DNA from: Leuctra nigra
Lineage: Eukaryota > Arthropoda > Insecta > Plecoptera > Leuctridae
NCBI GenBank assembly: GCA_934045905.1
Contig: OW203764.1
Location: 30,855,629-30,919,628 of the forward strand
DNA length: 64,000 bases
Direction: 5' to 3'
Of the stretch, positions 11,720 to 24,429 are shown piece by piece. The notes under the pieces were generated by a model, which saw nothing but the letters and a program-made list of their open reading frames with translations, was not told where the DNA came from and did no database searches. The translations under genes and the position numbers were made by a program. The number at the start of each line of letters is the position of its first letter. Positions within the stretch are counted from its first letter, which is position 1.

Positions 11720-12230
11720 TTTGATGAAGCTGTTATTGTATTGTGCCTTGGTTCTGCACTAAGTGATCGTTATGCTTTCACTGTGAATACCGATCTATAC
11801 ATAGATCTGTCTGTATTATAGATCATATTGAAACATCGAGACATACAGCTTTTTCTAACATAATACATAAAAATGTACTTCATAATTACTTTTACTTATT
11901 CGTGTAATAAATAAACTACGCGCATGCTTTGAATTCAAGGAACATTATTGTCAGAACTTAAAAATCGATCATTCGCTGAGAACAATATAAAGATAAATAT
12001 AAATAATAAAGCCTTGTTTCGCCAAAGCTTTGACGAAAAGAGGACTTGAACATCATGGAAAGTAAAATTTGAGTTCATGCTCTTTGTAAAATTATACGAG
12101 AAAAGTTTGTCAAACTTCAAGAAAGAAAGAAATAATTCTTTCTGATTTTGATCAACTGATGTGTGTCATGAACTGTTTGTGATTTTTAAACTCACAAACT
12201 GTATAATTATGTGTGGTAAACCAGGTTACA
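11720..12230. other. spacer upstream of receptor gene A
   Basis: This is where gene A's promoter and 5' untranslated region should lie on the minus strand. AT-rich; no TATA box or other element can be singled out with confidence, and no coding frame resembling known proteins was found. Confidence 0.35.
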
Positions 12231-13080
12231 CTAGGAAAACTCTCTGTGTAACGCGTTGATAAGCACCTATTGCATGCGAATTTCTTATGCGTTTGCAAGT
12301 TTCTTCTCTAGAGACCTTACTAACAGCAGATAAGGATGCGTCGAAGGAGCAGTGACAAAATGTCTGAAATTTCCTTCAAGAAATTTGTCAAACATTTCCA
12401 AGGACGGATAAAATGTCCGTAAAATTTGAATAACTTTTGAACATGAAAAACTTGATGTTGATCGGTCAAACGATTCCATTTTAGTTTTCAGAAAATCACA
12501 GGATCTTATCAAAAGCTACACGAGATCGCTCATATGAAATAAGTGTGTGTACAAAACTTCAGATCAATCGCCAGCGTAGCCATTCAATTTCGTTAGCAAT
12601 GAGATTTTGCCAGAAGCAATTTATACTGATTACTATTCAGCCAGCAATCGAAAATATTTGCATTTTTGTCGGGAATGAAAATGTGGCTTTGAAGTGAAAT
12701 GAACGGTTGACTTGTCGATGATCTGATTGTCGTTCTCTATGGCTACATTCTGTTTCATATTCATTCAATTATTTATTTTTGTTCATGTTGCTTTTGTTCA
12801 CACTTACTTTTCTTTGTTATTTGTTTTGTTAATTAGGAGGTGACACATCTGAATTATTTTATTATGTACTTGGCCGCAGACAGGCCATTTGGCTATGCGG
12901 CATATTGTTGTAAACTTGTAGTGTGTTTATTATTTCTGTGTATGTATATATATTATTACCACTAAAAATAATAAAAAAAAGTTTTAGAATAAAGCAAACC
13001 CTAGGCAGTCTGGTCAAAATCACACAAAAAACATACACACAGAGAAAGAGCTGTAAGAGTATACCGTGTGACGCTCGCTA
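12231..13080 (-). mobile_element. Helitron-like element, copy 4, diverged
   Basis: CTAG and hairpin end at 12231 (CTAGGAAAACTCTCTGTGTA). The other end near 13080 keeps only GTGTGACGCTCGCT. The interior 12580-13000 is unlike the other copies and may include another insertion. Confidence 0.5.
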
Positions 13081-13117
13081 TTAAAAATGATCCAACGCCA
13101 CCCTATTTAGACAAACT

Positions 13118-13226
13118 GGAGCCCTATTCTAGAACGTTTTCCCAATTTCATTCTGATGGAATCCGATAACGGATTACCATCCATGAAATCGGAATTGGGA
13201 ATGTAAAAGTTCTAGAGTAGGCCTCC
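13118..13226. mobile_element. short palindromic MITE
   Basis: GGAGCCCTATTCTAGAAC and GTTCTAGAGTAGGCCTCC form inverted ends, with further self-complementarity inward (CCCAATTTC/GAATTGGG). About 110 bp. A partial relative lies at 23513-23600. Confidence 0.55.
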
Positions 13227-13466
13227 TACTCTATTGTAAGGACACAAAAAGTGTTGTATAATTATTCATATCGCGGTCATTCTCCACGGAAAGGCTATTC
13301 GACGGGGTTGTGCTACAATTCTTGTCTCAGGGAAGGTGCAGAATACTAAACTACTAGGAACTCAACCTATACACGGTAAAATGACTTGTACGAATATTTA
13401 TTTTTATACAATTCTTGTACACTCAAGAGAAAAGGCTGATTACAACTTTTGACAACTTTTATCTTC

Positions 13467-16400
13467 TCATTTCATTACTTTCGAAAAAAAAATGTAAAAG
13501 CTCCGAGCTATTTGGAGTACCTGTAAAGAAAACACTTGCGATTAATGCTTCACCGTCCCTCAAACTAAATAATTGAATTTCTGTGTAATATCGAATTAGA
13601 TGTACTGACTCTAAAGAAAACACCTATTCTGAATCATCTTCAATCTCGTGTTTCAATTAGATAGAATCTATGTCAAAAGATCTATTTCGTCATAGGGATA
13701 GGAATAATTGTAATTCATACCAAAGATTAGTGAAACCAAGTTATACTGCTAGCAAAATCTATTTGCTCGCTACCGTATGATATAGGTAATTAAGTATTTT
13801 TGTTAATTGAATGTCCACGTTTACATTACGCCATATTATTTCACAGGGAGACAAGAATCCCTGAATATTGGACTTAAATTCGTCCTAATACCGCTTGAGG
13901 AAATGTTACAAAACATTGAAAAAAATCTCAAACTCCTGAGAGGACATTTCATAAAACTACCGTTCCAAAAATACAGAATATAATGGAAATATATAGGAGA
14001 ACAAGTGTATAATTAATTTGAGAAATGTAAGCATACATCTGGCAACGCTGCACTGCAAATAATAATAATTTTTGCATAATACAAGTGGAATTTCAGTTAA
14101 GAACATATAATTGTATCATACGGTAAGGTAAAATGGCTTTAGAACTTTTGCGAACTTTAACAGCAGGGATTAAAACTTAAACATTTAGGTATTCATGTTT
14201 CTAGGAGAAATCGTGCTTTTATACTACTAATTGTCAAGGTACACACACTGAGATAAGTCTCCAACGTCAAAGGCACAAATCCTGCTGCCGTGACAACAAA
14301 TGGTTGATTAGCCATCGACATCATGATCCGCATTGATCGCTTGAAGCTGTCCGACGCTTCGAACCAATCACAATAGTAGACAGCCTCCCTCACTGCTTCA
14401 CTCTGTAACACGGGACAACAGGTTGATTAGCCATCGAAATCATGATCCGCATTGATCGCTTGAAGCTCTCCGACGCTTCGAACCAATCACAATAAGAGAC
14501 AGTTTCCCTCACTGCTTCACTCTGTAACACGGGACAACAGGTTGATTATACGACATCATGATCCGCATTGATCTCTTGAGGCTGTCCGAAGCTTCGAACC
14601 AATCACAATAAGAGACAGCTTCCCTCACTGCTTCACTCTGTAACACGGGACAACAGGTTGATTAGCCATCGACGTCATGATCCGCATTGATCTCTTGAAG
14701 CTGTCCGACGCTTCGAACCAATCACAATAGTAGACAGCTTCCCTCACTGCTTCACTCTGTAACACGGGACAACAGGTTGATTAGCCATCGACATCATGAT
14801 CCGCATTGATCGCTTGAAGCTCTCCGACGCTTCGAACCAATCACAATAAGAGACAGCTTCCCTCACTGCTTCACTCTGTAACACGGGACAACAGGTTGAT
14901 TATACGACATCATGATCCGCATTGATCTCTTGAGGCTGTCCGAAGCTTCGAACCAATCACAATAAGAGACAGCTTCCCTCACTGCTTCACTCTGTAACAC
15001 GGGACAACAGGTTGATTAGCCATCGACATCATGATCCGCATTGATCTCTTGAAGCTGTCCGACGCTTCGAACCAATCACAATAGTAGACAGCCTCCCTCA
15101 CTGCTTCACTCTGTAACACGGGACAACAGGTTGATTATACGACATCATGATCCGCATTGATCTCTTGAGGTTGTCCGAAGCTTCGAACCAATCACAATAA
15201 GAGACCGCTTCCCTCACTGCTTCACTCTGTAACACGGGACAACAGGTTGATTATACGACATCATGATCAGCATTGATAGTTGGATCACATTTCCAACTCT
15301 ACCTTCAAACAACACATATAATACTAGAAGAACCCGTCATTTAACACATAACCCAAGGTAAAATAACAATTTAAGGCAAACTTTTATTGATGGACCATGG
15401 AGTTATATAATATGTCCAGCTCGGTATTTGCAAATTGGAGGAAACCAATTTAAATATATATCGATCTTATAGTGCATAACTTTATTTATATACAGACATA
15501 TAAAATATCTATATACTATTATAAAGTCTTTACACTCAAAAAACTGTTTACACAACTTCAGGATATACAATGTTTTGTGTAAATATTGCCTCACTCGAGC
15601 GGACCAATTGTCCCTGCTGCTCGCCGTGCACATCCTCCACAAACACAGATGCAAATGCCCGAGCTCTGGACAGGGCGACATATAGAGCTGTCCATGAGCA
15701 AAGACGGGTTTGAAAAGGAACATACCGACCTGAGAAAATGTCTGACCTTGAGCCTTGTTAATGGTGATGTCAAAGGACAATCTTATGGGAAACTGTGTTC
15801 TCATCAGCTGAAAGGGCAGACCAATGTCGGACGGTATCAGCTGGACCCTGGAGAGAAATGTCCGCTCGCCGGCATGCCTTCCCACCAAGATCTCGGCGTC
15901 GATGACATGCTCTCGAAGGCCACGCACAATTAGACGTGCCCCCTTGCATAGTCATGCCCCGGGTCCCGGGTAAGTAAGCTGTTCTCTACACGGTGCTTCT
16001 CATACTTGTCTTTCTCTAGTTGCTACTTTCTATCTATGTGGCAGTGAGACCAAGATTCATGGACATCATTACTACATTCATACTAGTAGAGACGGTTGTC
16101 TCACTCCTATACCGATAACATTGACCGCAGTGAAGCCTTTTCAGACCCTGTGATTGGGGAAATCTGGGTGGCCCCGGTGATTTAAGCGACGTCTATAGCG
16201 TGAAGAGTAAACTACTTGATGACCAATCTCTGACGATGGCTCAACCGCTAATTCATAGTTTACACTTGATGTGCCTGCTGGCACGCAGAATAGCTGTTAC
16301 GGTTGTCTCACTCCTATACCGATAACATTGACCGCAGTGAAGCCTTTTCAGACCCTGTGATTGGGGAAATCTGGGTGGCCCCGGTGATTTAAGCGACGTC

Positions 16401-19400
16401 TATAGCGTGAAGAGTAAACTACTTGATGACCAATCTCTGACGATGGCTCAACCGCTAATTCATAGTTTACACTTGATGTGCCTGCTGGCACGCAGAATAG
16501 CTGTTATTTGACGATATTTAATAGTTTTATAGTTTAATTGTAAATATCTGATATAAAACAAAAGAAGATCGTGCATAGCATATAAATGCAACGACGGCTC
16601 AATGGGTAAATTTAGCAGTTAGTTCATATTTTTACCACTAGTGCTGATATATGCGCTAACGATGCCGGGTACCCCAATTATTTCTCATGTCGAAAAGGCT
16701 TCACGTTCATTGGTGGAGTGAGAATACCTCTTCTATAGTGTAAGTGTATATCTATATATATCTCTCTGCCGTGGTGAGACTTCTGCGAGTCAAGGTCTAA
16801 AGAGTAAATGCCAATAATTTCTTCAATGCCAAATGGTCACGGCATCCTGAAGTTCTAAAGTTTCGAAAAAATTTAGTTTTTCAATGTAAATTTGGTTTCT
16901 TTTAAATATCTCTCAACATACTGGACGGATTCAAATGAAACCTTCAGCACATTACTTCTTTTGAAATTATGTACAGGAAAAGTCAAGTTTCGTTGAAAAT
17001 GGTGCTAAACTGGCGATTTCTATAGACGTCAGTCGTAACGCAACTTCAGAGCTCAGTGCGACCTTCTTCTTTTTTAGCGACATTAATAGTATAGGATTAC
17101 TGTCGGTATAACTGTCGAATATAATATCATTTTGTCTATTAACATTCCCGACAAAATAAGTCACTTACCTCCTCTTTAAGACAGTCGCACAGCCAGCAGA
17201 CTCCAAGAAATATTGAAGCTCCGATAACTGTTGCTAGAATCAATGCTAAAATTACCATTTGAACAGAATGGGCCTGCAAAATAAAAGTAATTTATATTAA
17301 AGTGCTGCAAGCGCGAGCGATTTTGTGCTTTTTGTAGACACTTTTTGCGATACGATTGGAGACGAAATGGCAGACCAAATTATTTGAAATTTTAATCGTA
17401 ATTAGATAAAAGACAAACTTAGGGTTATCCCTTGGTACATTTTTTATTTTTTGTCTCGTTAATTAGTAATAATTAGTGAATTTTTGGTGAAAAATAAGCT
17501 ATTTTCTTGTCTCCCTGGGCGCCGTATAAAATTTAATTTCAAAAATGTGCCAAGTGATAACCCTAATCTAGTGGAGCGGTCGCTCCACCCAGCCAAGTCG
17601 TACCGTACACTCACACTCACTCAACATACCGTAAATGCCTAATAAACTGAGGAGCAGACCAAACACTTTTACTGTAAGCAATAACATGGCATTTTCGGCC
17701 TACTGGATCTCAAAATTGGGAAATCTCACATTGTTGCGAAATATCTTAATTTCGAGCTATGGCCCACCTGCCAACATATACCAAATTTGGGAACAACAAG
17801 TTATGCCATTTGCGAGCTAGAGGGCCGTGAAAACAGTGAAATTACACCCCTTTTTAAAAAGTATCTTCTTCAGATCATAGAGATATATTACAGAGAGTGG
17901 TAACTACTGGTTAATGCTTGACTCTTTTTGAAAGATCCTTTTTCTCCATATTGGAGATATTTAATAATTCACTGCCACCGAAATGGAAAATTAATTCGGA
18001 AGGCAGTGAAAAAATTACTTTGAGCTGTCAAATTTTAAACTTACTAGAAACACGTTTTTAACTTGAATCAGAAGACTATTACAATATTATATCTTGTTTT
18101 TACTGTACATTTATTTGTTCTGTGTTGTTTGTTACTGTGAAGTATGCACTGAAGGTTAGTACAAAGTAACATTCAAGTCTCTTGCCAACAACATTACAAT
18201 CGAGGGGGGTGCCATTTTTAAAGTAATTTTTGAAATAATCTCCAAGATGGTGGCTGAGCATGCTCAGATCTACCCTGACAATGTACATCGCATCATACCA
18301 AGGCTGGCTATCTACTTGCCCCTCTCTGTAAGTATATGAATCTCTATGTTCAGATGATATCAGGAAACACCGCTATCACCGCCACAGCCTAAACGGCCGA
18401 GCCGATCGATCTGAAATTTTTACCATATGTGCACTTTTGGCGTCTGAGGTGCCTTTTTATAAAACCAACCGGAAGCCGCCATTTTAAAACCGGAAGTGAC
18501 GTCATATCTCGAAAACGGCTAGACCGATCGGAATGAAACCAGCGCCAAATGATTCAGATGGTCATCTATATGAAATGAGAAATGTACTATTACCGAAACC
18601 GGAAATTACGTCATAAAAATTAAGAATTTTACTTTAATAACCTCTTACTACAATAACTACATATTCAGAAGGCTTATAATAATACATAACATTTATAGAA
18701 ATAATTTCTAGGTGGCAGTTATTTCTTCCGCCATTTTGAAAACCGGAAGTGATGCCATATCTTGAAAACGGCTGGGCCAATTGGAACGATGCTTTCGCAA
18801 TTCTTCATGGAATGTCATCTTAAGCATATATTTAGCACCGAAAACACAATTTTTCGTAGTAACCAATTGGGAAATGGCATATTTTTTTAAAGGAATTAGT
18901 CATCGTTGCTCCAATATGTGTTACAAGTTGTGTAATAAACTAAAAAAAATAGTGATATCCCCATAAAAAGCACTCAGTGTAAAAATACCAGCCAAGTCTC
19001 TTCAACTATAAAAAAATAGAAGAAATCTAAAAATTCAGCACTGAAAAGTAGTGATATCAAAAATTGGGCCAAGTCAAAACTTAATTTGAAAAACTAAAAT
19101 ATACTTGGCGCATCGTTTTTAATGGCATTATAGGTAGGTATATTATATAATTTAGGCACATTTAATTTCTGGCATATACTTCTATACTATTTACATACAC
19201 GATGCGCCAAGTATATTTTGGTTTTGATAATTTGATAATTTATAATTTGAGATCAATTGGTTAACGGTTTTGGTCTCCAATCGTATCGCAAATTTCAGGG
19301 TTTTGCGCTGTTTTGTTGAATAACCGGCGCCTAATTAACGATGCAATAAGCAAAAATTAAAAAGTGCTACTAATGGGTCATTCCCCGTCAGTTCAACCGA

Positions 19401-22400
19401 TGAATATCAACGACCATCTTCGATTTTGATGAAACTTGCTAGGATTGTTTACTATTCTAAATAAGCATACGTATTTTTTTGTTTCGCCAAAAATTCATCC
19501 CGTATCGAATTACAGGCAACTCAAAATTTGGCATTTTCAACAAAACAACTTTGATTTAATATCTGTAGCTTCTACACGGATGGAGATAGACAAAATATGT
19601 TTTTACAAAAAATGTACATAATTGTACATTCTTTCAAATAAAAAATAGTTACGTTCACAAAAATAAAAATTTAAGGGGGAAACTCAAAATTTTGACTATT
19701 TTGACCCCCCCTTAAAAAACGGCGTCTTTTAAAAATCTGAAAAAATATATGTTAATCCTCATTGCATTAGCAATCTTTTCAATTAAGGTTTAGAGTGGGG
19801 AGACTCTTAGTTCCAGAGATGTGAATTAATATGTCCCGCGAGGAGAGGTAAAATCGCGTGCGTGATAGCGCTCGAGGCGGGTTTCAATGTAAAATCAAGA
19901 TTTTAATATAGAAACTTTAGGTTTAAAAATGTCAAAAAATTACATTATCATTATCATTATATTAGCTATCTATTCATGTAAGGTTTTGAGTGGGGAGACT
20001 ATTGGTTTCAGAAATATGAATTTTATGAGTACATTGTGGAGCTGTAAAATCGCGTGCATAGAATAGCGCTATAGTGGAGTTAAGGTGTCTAAAATTAGTG
20101 CGTTTAGTGATACTAACGTGGAATTTGGTACGCTTACTAAATCCAGGTGAGGTTTACAAAACGTCTATGGCACCAAGCTGAGTAATTAATACTTACGAGT
20201 AATTAGCATAATTAGCATACTAAATAAAGCAAGATAAAACAATTATATCATTTTATAAAAATGTCCCTGAACAACCCTGAATATTTGGGAATTTGCCCTA
20301 TCCCTAAAAACAAATGAGTCTGCATTCGTCATACCCCCCCCCCCCCTCTCCCCCCACCCACTGCTTCACCATACTACACAAAATTCGTATGGCATTTCCA
20401 TTGATGACAAAATCCTTCCTTATGTACACCCAACAAATCATAAAACGGTATTTGAACGAAACGGATTGGCTGCTGGTCAGGTTCCTTGACAATTAACCCT
20501 TGTTATTATCAATTAAATCAGAGCTCACCTACTAGAGGTAGATGATGCGTTAGTATAGACTTCATCAGATGATGCCATCACTTTTTTTCAGTTAATCAAC
20601 TTCTTTCAAATACCGTTTTATATTTGTTGAGTTTACATTTAAGCCATATTTCAACATAATGTTTGAAAATGAGAAGAAACACGATTTTGTGAATAGGCCC
20701 TTCGGAAGTCAAAATATTGAATTTAATAACCATCCCCAATAATCCCCAATAATAAATTGAGTTGAACGGCGTATATCCAGGGTTGTTCAGGGACCATTTT
20801 ATAAAATAATATAATTGTTTCAACTTGCTGTATTATGTATGCTAATTATGCTAATTACTCGTAAGTATTAATTACTCAGCTTGGCGTCATAGATTTTTGT
20901 ATACCTCATACTCGATTTAGTAAGGGTACCTACCAAACTTCACGTTAGTATCACTAAACGCACTAATTTTAGACACCTTATCTCTACTATAGCGCTATTC
21001 TATGCACGCGATTTTACAGCTCCACAATGTACACATAAAAAAATCATATTTCTGAAACCAATAGTCTCCCCACTCAAAACCTTACCTGAATAGACAGCTA
21101 ATACAATGATGATGATAATGTAATTTTTTGATATTTTTAAACCTAACCTTTCTATATTAAAATCTTGTTTTTACATTGAAACCCGCCTTGAGCGCTATCT
21201 CGCACGCGATTTTACCTCTCCGCGCGGGACATATTAATTCACATCTCTGGAACTAAGAGTCTCCCCACTCTAAACCTTAATTGAAAAGATTGCTAATGCA
21301 ATGAGGATTAACATATATTTTTTTCAGAATTTTAAAAGACGCCGTTTTTAGGGGGGGTCAAAATAGTCAAAATTTTGAGTTTTCCCCCTTAAATTTTTAT
21401 TTTTGTGAACGCAACTATTTTTTATTTGAAAGAATGTACAATTATGTACACTTTTTGTTAAAACATATTTTGTGTATCTCCATCCGTGTAGAAGCTACAG
21501 ATATTAAATCAAAGTTGTTTTGTCGAAAATTCCAAATTTGGAGTTGCCTGTAATTCGATACTGGATGAATTTTTGGCGAAACAAAAAAATACGTATACGC
21601 TTATTTAGAATAGTTAACAATCCTAGCAAGTTTCATCAAAATCGAAGAGGGTCGTTCATATTTTCACGATTTTTTGGTCGATGTGACATGGAATGACCCT
21701 AATATACAATCAGACTGGTCATGTGAACATCCTGTTAAAGTTACGCTCACTTATGAAACAATTTTTCTCTCTCAATTTTCTAAAACGGCCGAGCGCTAGT
21801 ATCACCTTAAGTGTCCACAAAAATCCAAAAATTTTACAAATTCATGTTTATATATTATTCAAGTTTACTTACAAGAGCCATGTAGCCAACCGCCAACGAA
21901 AAAAAGACAAGTGCTACAAAAACTCCACTTATTAAAATTGGCTGATGAAGTGACCAAGTCTCATAAAATAAACTAAAACAGAACGTACATTTATATTAGG
22001 TATATTATCAAACTGTTTACGAAATGGAAATATGAACCGAGCATATCTTACTCTAGTAGTTCCTGATGATGCTGGATACATTCCTTCAGACGTCTCTCCA
22101 TCTCCAAGTCAAGCTCACGCTTCTCTTCATCAGCTTTGTATCTGATTGGATACCGATGCGCTCCGACCAGGTCTGTTGGGCTAAGATTTGGTCCTCCTTG
22201 GTTTAACTGTTGTACAGCTCGGTCAATTGATATACAACTCCTAGACTTCTGGAGACGCATGTCCTTGATATGCTGGAGACTGTCAGCTCGGATATTCAAC
22301 AACTTGTCACGTAGAACGCGAATTTGACAGATAGAAGTCACGATTATTATCATTAAATATAAATATATAGTGAGAGCCTGCGCCCATGAGGATGACCACA

Positions 22401-23063
22401 TTGTGACGGTGAACAGCACAACAAATTCCCGATACGGCGATAATTGTACATCAAAGGGGAAATAAATCCTGGAATAAAGTGTGAAACATTACGGTTAAAC
22501 AGTGCAAGGAGTAAAGATCAAAATATTCGTTTCCCAATATCCGATTCCCAAGCGCTTTTTTGTATTAATTATTTCAAGCTTCGTGTTCTATATCTCATAG
22601 ATTTACCAAAATTCTCAATAAACTTACCCATCCAGGAAATCATCTTCATTTTTGCCGAAAACAAACGTGACGATTGCACAAAATATTATTAATGAGTAAA
22701 GAGGAGGAATTGCTCTAACGAATAAGTCAACTTTCCTCGTCGTATTTTCAACAATTAAACGAGATCGCCTTTTCTCGGTGGAGAATTTGTTATTGATATT
22801 ATCCACCCAAGTCAACAGATTATGAAACTTCTCTGGTTGACAGTAGAATGTTGCAAGATGTAATGCGATAACTGAAACTACTAAAAATAGAAAAACTAGC
22901 TTCGGTAGTTCCTTCAGGGCAATGCTCTCATATTTGACGCATAAATATGCTACTCGCATGAAGATGGCTTCGAAGCATTGTTGGACAACCACAAGACGGC
23001 TTATTATGTAAACCAGCCTCTTGACTTTGCTGTTCTGTACCTCATCGGTGTAACATCTCATAC
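13467..23063 (-). CDS. odorant receptor gene B (7tm_6), first exon not found
   Basis: Exons on the minus strand: 23063-22628, 22468-22052, 21972-21873, 17273-17169, 14402-14247 and 13520-13467 (stop TGA). Lengths 436, 417, 100, 105, 156 and 54 bp mirror gene A (436, 426, 100, 107, 156, 54), and all joins keep frame. The first listed exon begins GT-ATG after TTTTAG, which in genes A and C is exon 2. A short coding exon 1 is therefore expected upstream but was not found with confidence between 23064 and EMG1. The C-terminal signature reads SEAVREAVYYCDWFEASDSF, VVTAAGFVPLTLETYLS, VLQIARSFYIFFSKVMK. An intracellular stretch YPIRYKADEEKRELDLEMER is shared by all three genes. The found exons have no internal stop or frameshift, so this copy could be functional. 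Introns hold a 2.3-kb foldback element, a Helitron helicase relic and the acceptor array before exon 6 (14247-14402). Confidence 0.87.
14403..15276 (-). repeat. exon-derived 119/116-bp tandem array in gene B
   Basis: Same unit as in gene A, again placed immediately upstream of the penultimate exon. Exon-start positions are 14402 (real exon), 14521, 14637, 14756, 14875, 14991, 15110 and 15226. Spacings 119, 116, 119, 119, 116, 119, 116 show a shorter unit type (TTATACGACATC instead of TTAGCCATCGACATC) recurring, so multi-unit blocks were copied. Every unit keeps a splice-acceptor-like TTACAG. The distal edge is the same word, GCATTGAT, as in gene A. Confidence 0.9.
15590..15955 (-). pseudogene. 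Helitron helicase (Pif1-like) C-terminal fragment
   Basis: Minus-strand frame gives RLIVRGLREHVIDAEILVG, QFPIRLSFDITINKAQGQTF and FLFKPVFAHGQLYM. These match the last helicase motifs of Helitron Rep-Hel proteins (the T-I-N-K-x-Q-G-Q-T box and F-x-H-G-Q-L-Y). After GQLYM the frame shifts: the expected L-S-R-A continuation is in another frame. The first ~1000 residues, including the rolling-circle nuclease, are absent. It is the only Helitron protein sequence seen in the window and sits in an intron of gene B. Confidence 0.75.
16092..16507. repeat. 207-bp tandem duplication, two copies
   Basis: GGTTGTCTCACTCCTATACC starts at 16094 and again at 16301. The two 207-bp copies appear identical over their length, ending GCAGAATAGCTGTTA. 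No coding frame. Such identity means very recent duplication or an assembly artefact. Confidence 0.85.
17419..17566. mobile_element. MITE with inverted ends
   Basis: TTAGGGTTATCCCTTGG at 17419 and CCAAGTGATAACCCTAA at 17550-17566 are inverted repeats, continuing inward with mismatches (GTACATTTTT/AAAAATGTGC). About 148 bp. It abuts the hairpin end of the next element exactly. Confidence 0.6.
17568..19250 (-). mobile_element. hairpin-ended composite repeat (family H2), copy 1
   Basis: Minus-strand 3' end is the hairpin TGGAGCGACCGCTCCA followed by CTAGAT at 17571. Inward lie a segment with GGGAAATCTCACATTGTTGC, then sequence with ACCGGAAGTGACGTCAT words (18350-18780), then an AT-rich palindromic segment (18960-19250) ending at CTTGGCGCATCG. 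The same order occurs at 51181-52483 and, inverted, at 39826-42766. The exact far end is uncertain. Confidence 0.55.
19375..21699. mobile_element. 2.3-kb foldback element with TAAT target duplication
   Basis: The two halves are long inverted repeats: each arm is roughly 1.08 kb with scattered mismatches, around a loop near 20465-20595. Outer ends are GGGTCATTCC and GGAATGACCC. Flanks are TAAT at 19371-19374 and at 21700-21703, consistent with a 4-bp target duplication. No transposase frame is present. It lies in the 4.6-kb intron of gene B between exons ending at 21873 and starting at 17273. Transcripts across it would form a very long hairpin. Confidence 0.8.
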
Positions 23064-24420
23064 CTAAAACACGAGTAAAATAACATCAGAGATTATAGTT
23101 GCAAGTTAGTTGCACAGCCTTTTTAACCATTTTCAAATGTTGTGTTACGGGATTAAATAAAGAGATAATCAGTAAAAATAAACGGATTTCAGCTCAGAAG
23201 AGCCGTTTCGCTTTTCAACACCTCGCATTTCCCCCACAACATTCGGAGTGAAATTTGACCTTTCAAAGGATTGAATATATTTAGCTCTTTTTTCAGCGAA
23301 AAATGTCAAATCAATTTTTGATTCCATATTAGCTACTCTTTGGACAAATCACATCAAAATCAATCATCAAAAAGTAAATATGTACAATTATGACTATAAC
23401 TATATGATGTTTTAAATGTATTTACTAATTGACAATAGTTAGAGATCAATGAAATTAAAATCAATTGCATAGGAATAAGGAAGTTATGACTTCAGTTGAA
23501 ATCTAATTCAAGAGACCCTACATTCTAGAACTTTTTCCCAATCTATAATCAGTTAGATTATTTTCAGCTCAAAAGTTCTTTTTACTGCTCCAAAGGTACT
23601 ATTTCATGATCAGTACTTCGAAAGAGGGAAAACCATTTTAGTTAAGCGGGAAATCAATCCCTTTTCTAAACTCAAAAGGAAGGGTGGAATATTTTGATTG
23701 CATTGGCAATTGCACTTTGGCAATTCAAAAATCGCAAAATAGAAGGTAGGCCGATTAGTCTCATAGCTCCATTTATAGTAGGTAATTAGTATAAAATGAC
23801 AAAAAAATAAAATACTTTCTTTAATTTTAAAAATGGTAATTGCCCCCTGGCCTTATTGTGAACTCCCAAATGCAATAAAGGCCAATGGCTTATAACGTGA
23901 ATATTAAGAAATTTAAATTAAAAACTATGGAATACAATAATTTAAAAAATATTACTAAAAACAATTGGAATTCAAATTCAAAACAATGAAACAGAAAAAC
24001 AAAAACAAAACAACTAAATGCTAATACTAAAAAATATACTACAAACTAAAAACAATTACTAAAAAGTGATATTATAACAGGCATAAAAAATGTAAGGCCA
24101 TATTGCAATATTGTCTATTTTAAATAAACGTGATCATTACAAATAAGTCTAAATCCCACATTGATTACAACAAACGGGAATAAATTATTTGTATCAATTT
24201 AGATCGGTTCATGAATAAAATAATAAGTGCAACACTTATAAATGGAATAAATCTGCTGCGAAATTATAAGAGGGTTATGGAAATGTGGCACAATACTGTG
24301 TTTTATTTAGAATTTATCTTGGTATCCCAAGAACGTACCCCAAGAAAATGTGTGATCCATCGAGTGAATGTGATGCATTTTTACGAGTTTTGACACCAGG
24401 CCCTTTGAATTTACAAATAA
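23064..24420. other. AT-rich spacer upstream of gene B
   Basis: Expected to contain part of intron 1 of gene B. A partial MITE-like stretch lies at 23513-23600 (CATTCTAGAACTTTTTCCCA). A minus-strand stretch near 24390-24345 (MHHIHSMDHTFSWG then GTACGT) has the right phase for exon 1 but too little similarity to call. Confidence 0.35.
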
Positions 24421-24429
24421 TCTTCTTCT

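Noticed and set aside
15324..15327. CTAG followed by T (minus strand) downstream of the Helitron helicase relic, as a possible Helitron 3' end
   Set aside because: No hairpin lies just before it and it is unrelated to the 3' ends of the nine-copy family.
24345..24390. Exon 1 of receptor gene B (MHHIHSMDHTFSWG then GTACGT)
   Set aside because: Phase fits but the peptide does not resemble exon 1 of A or C.
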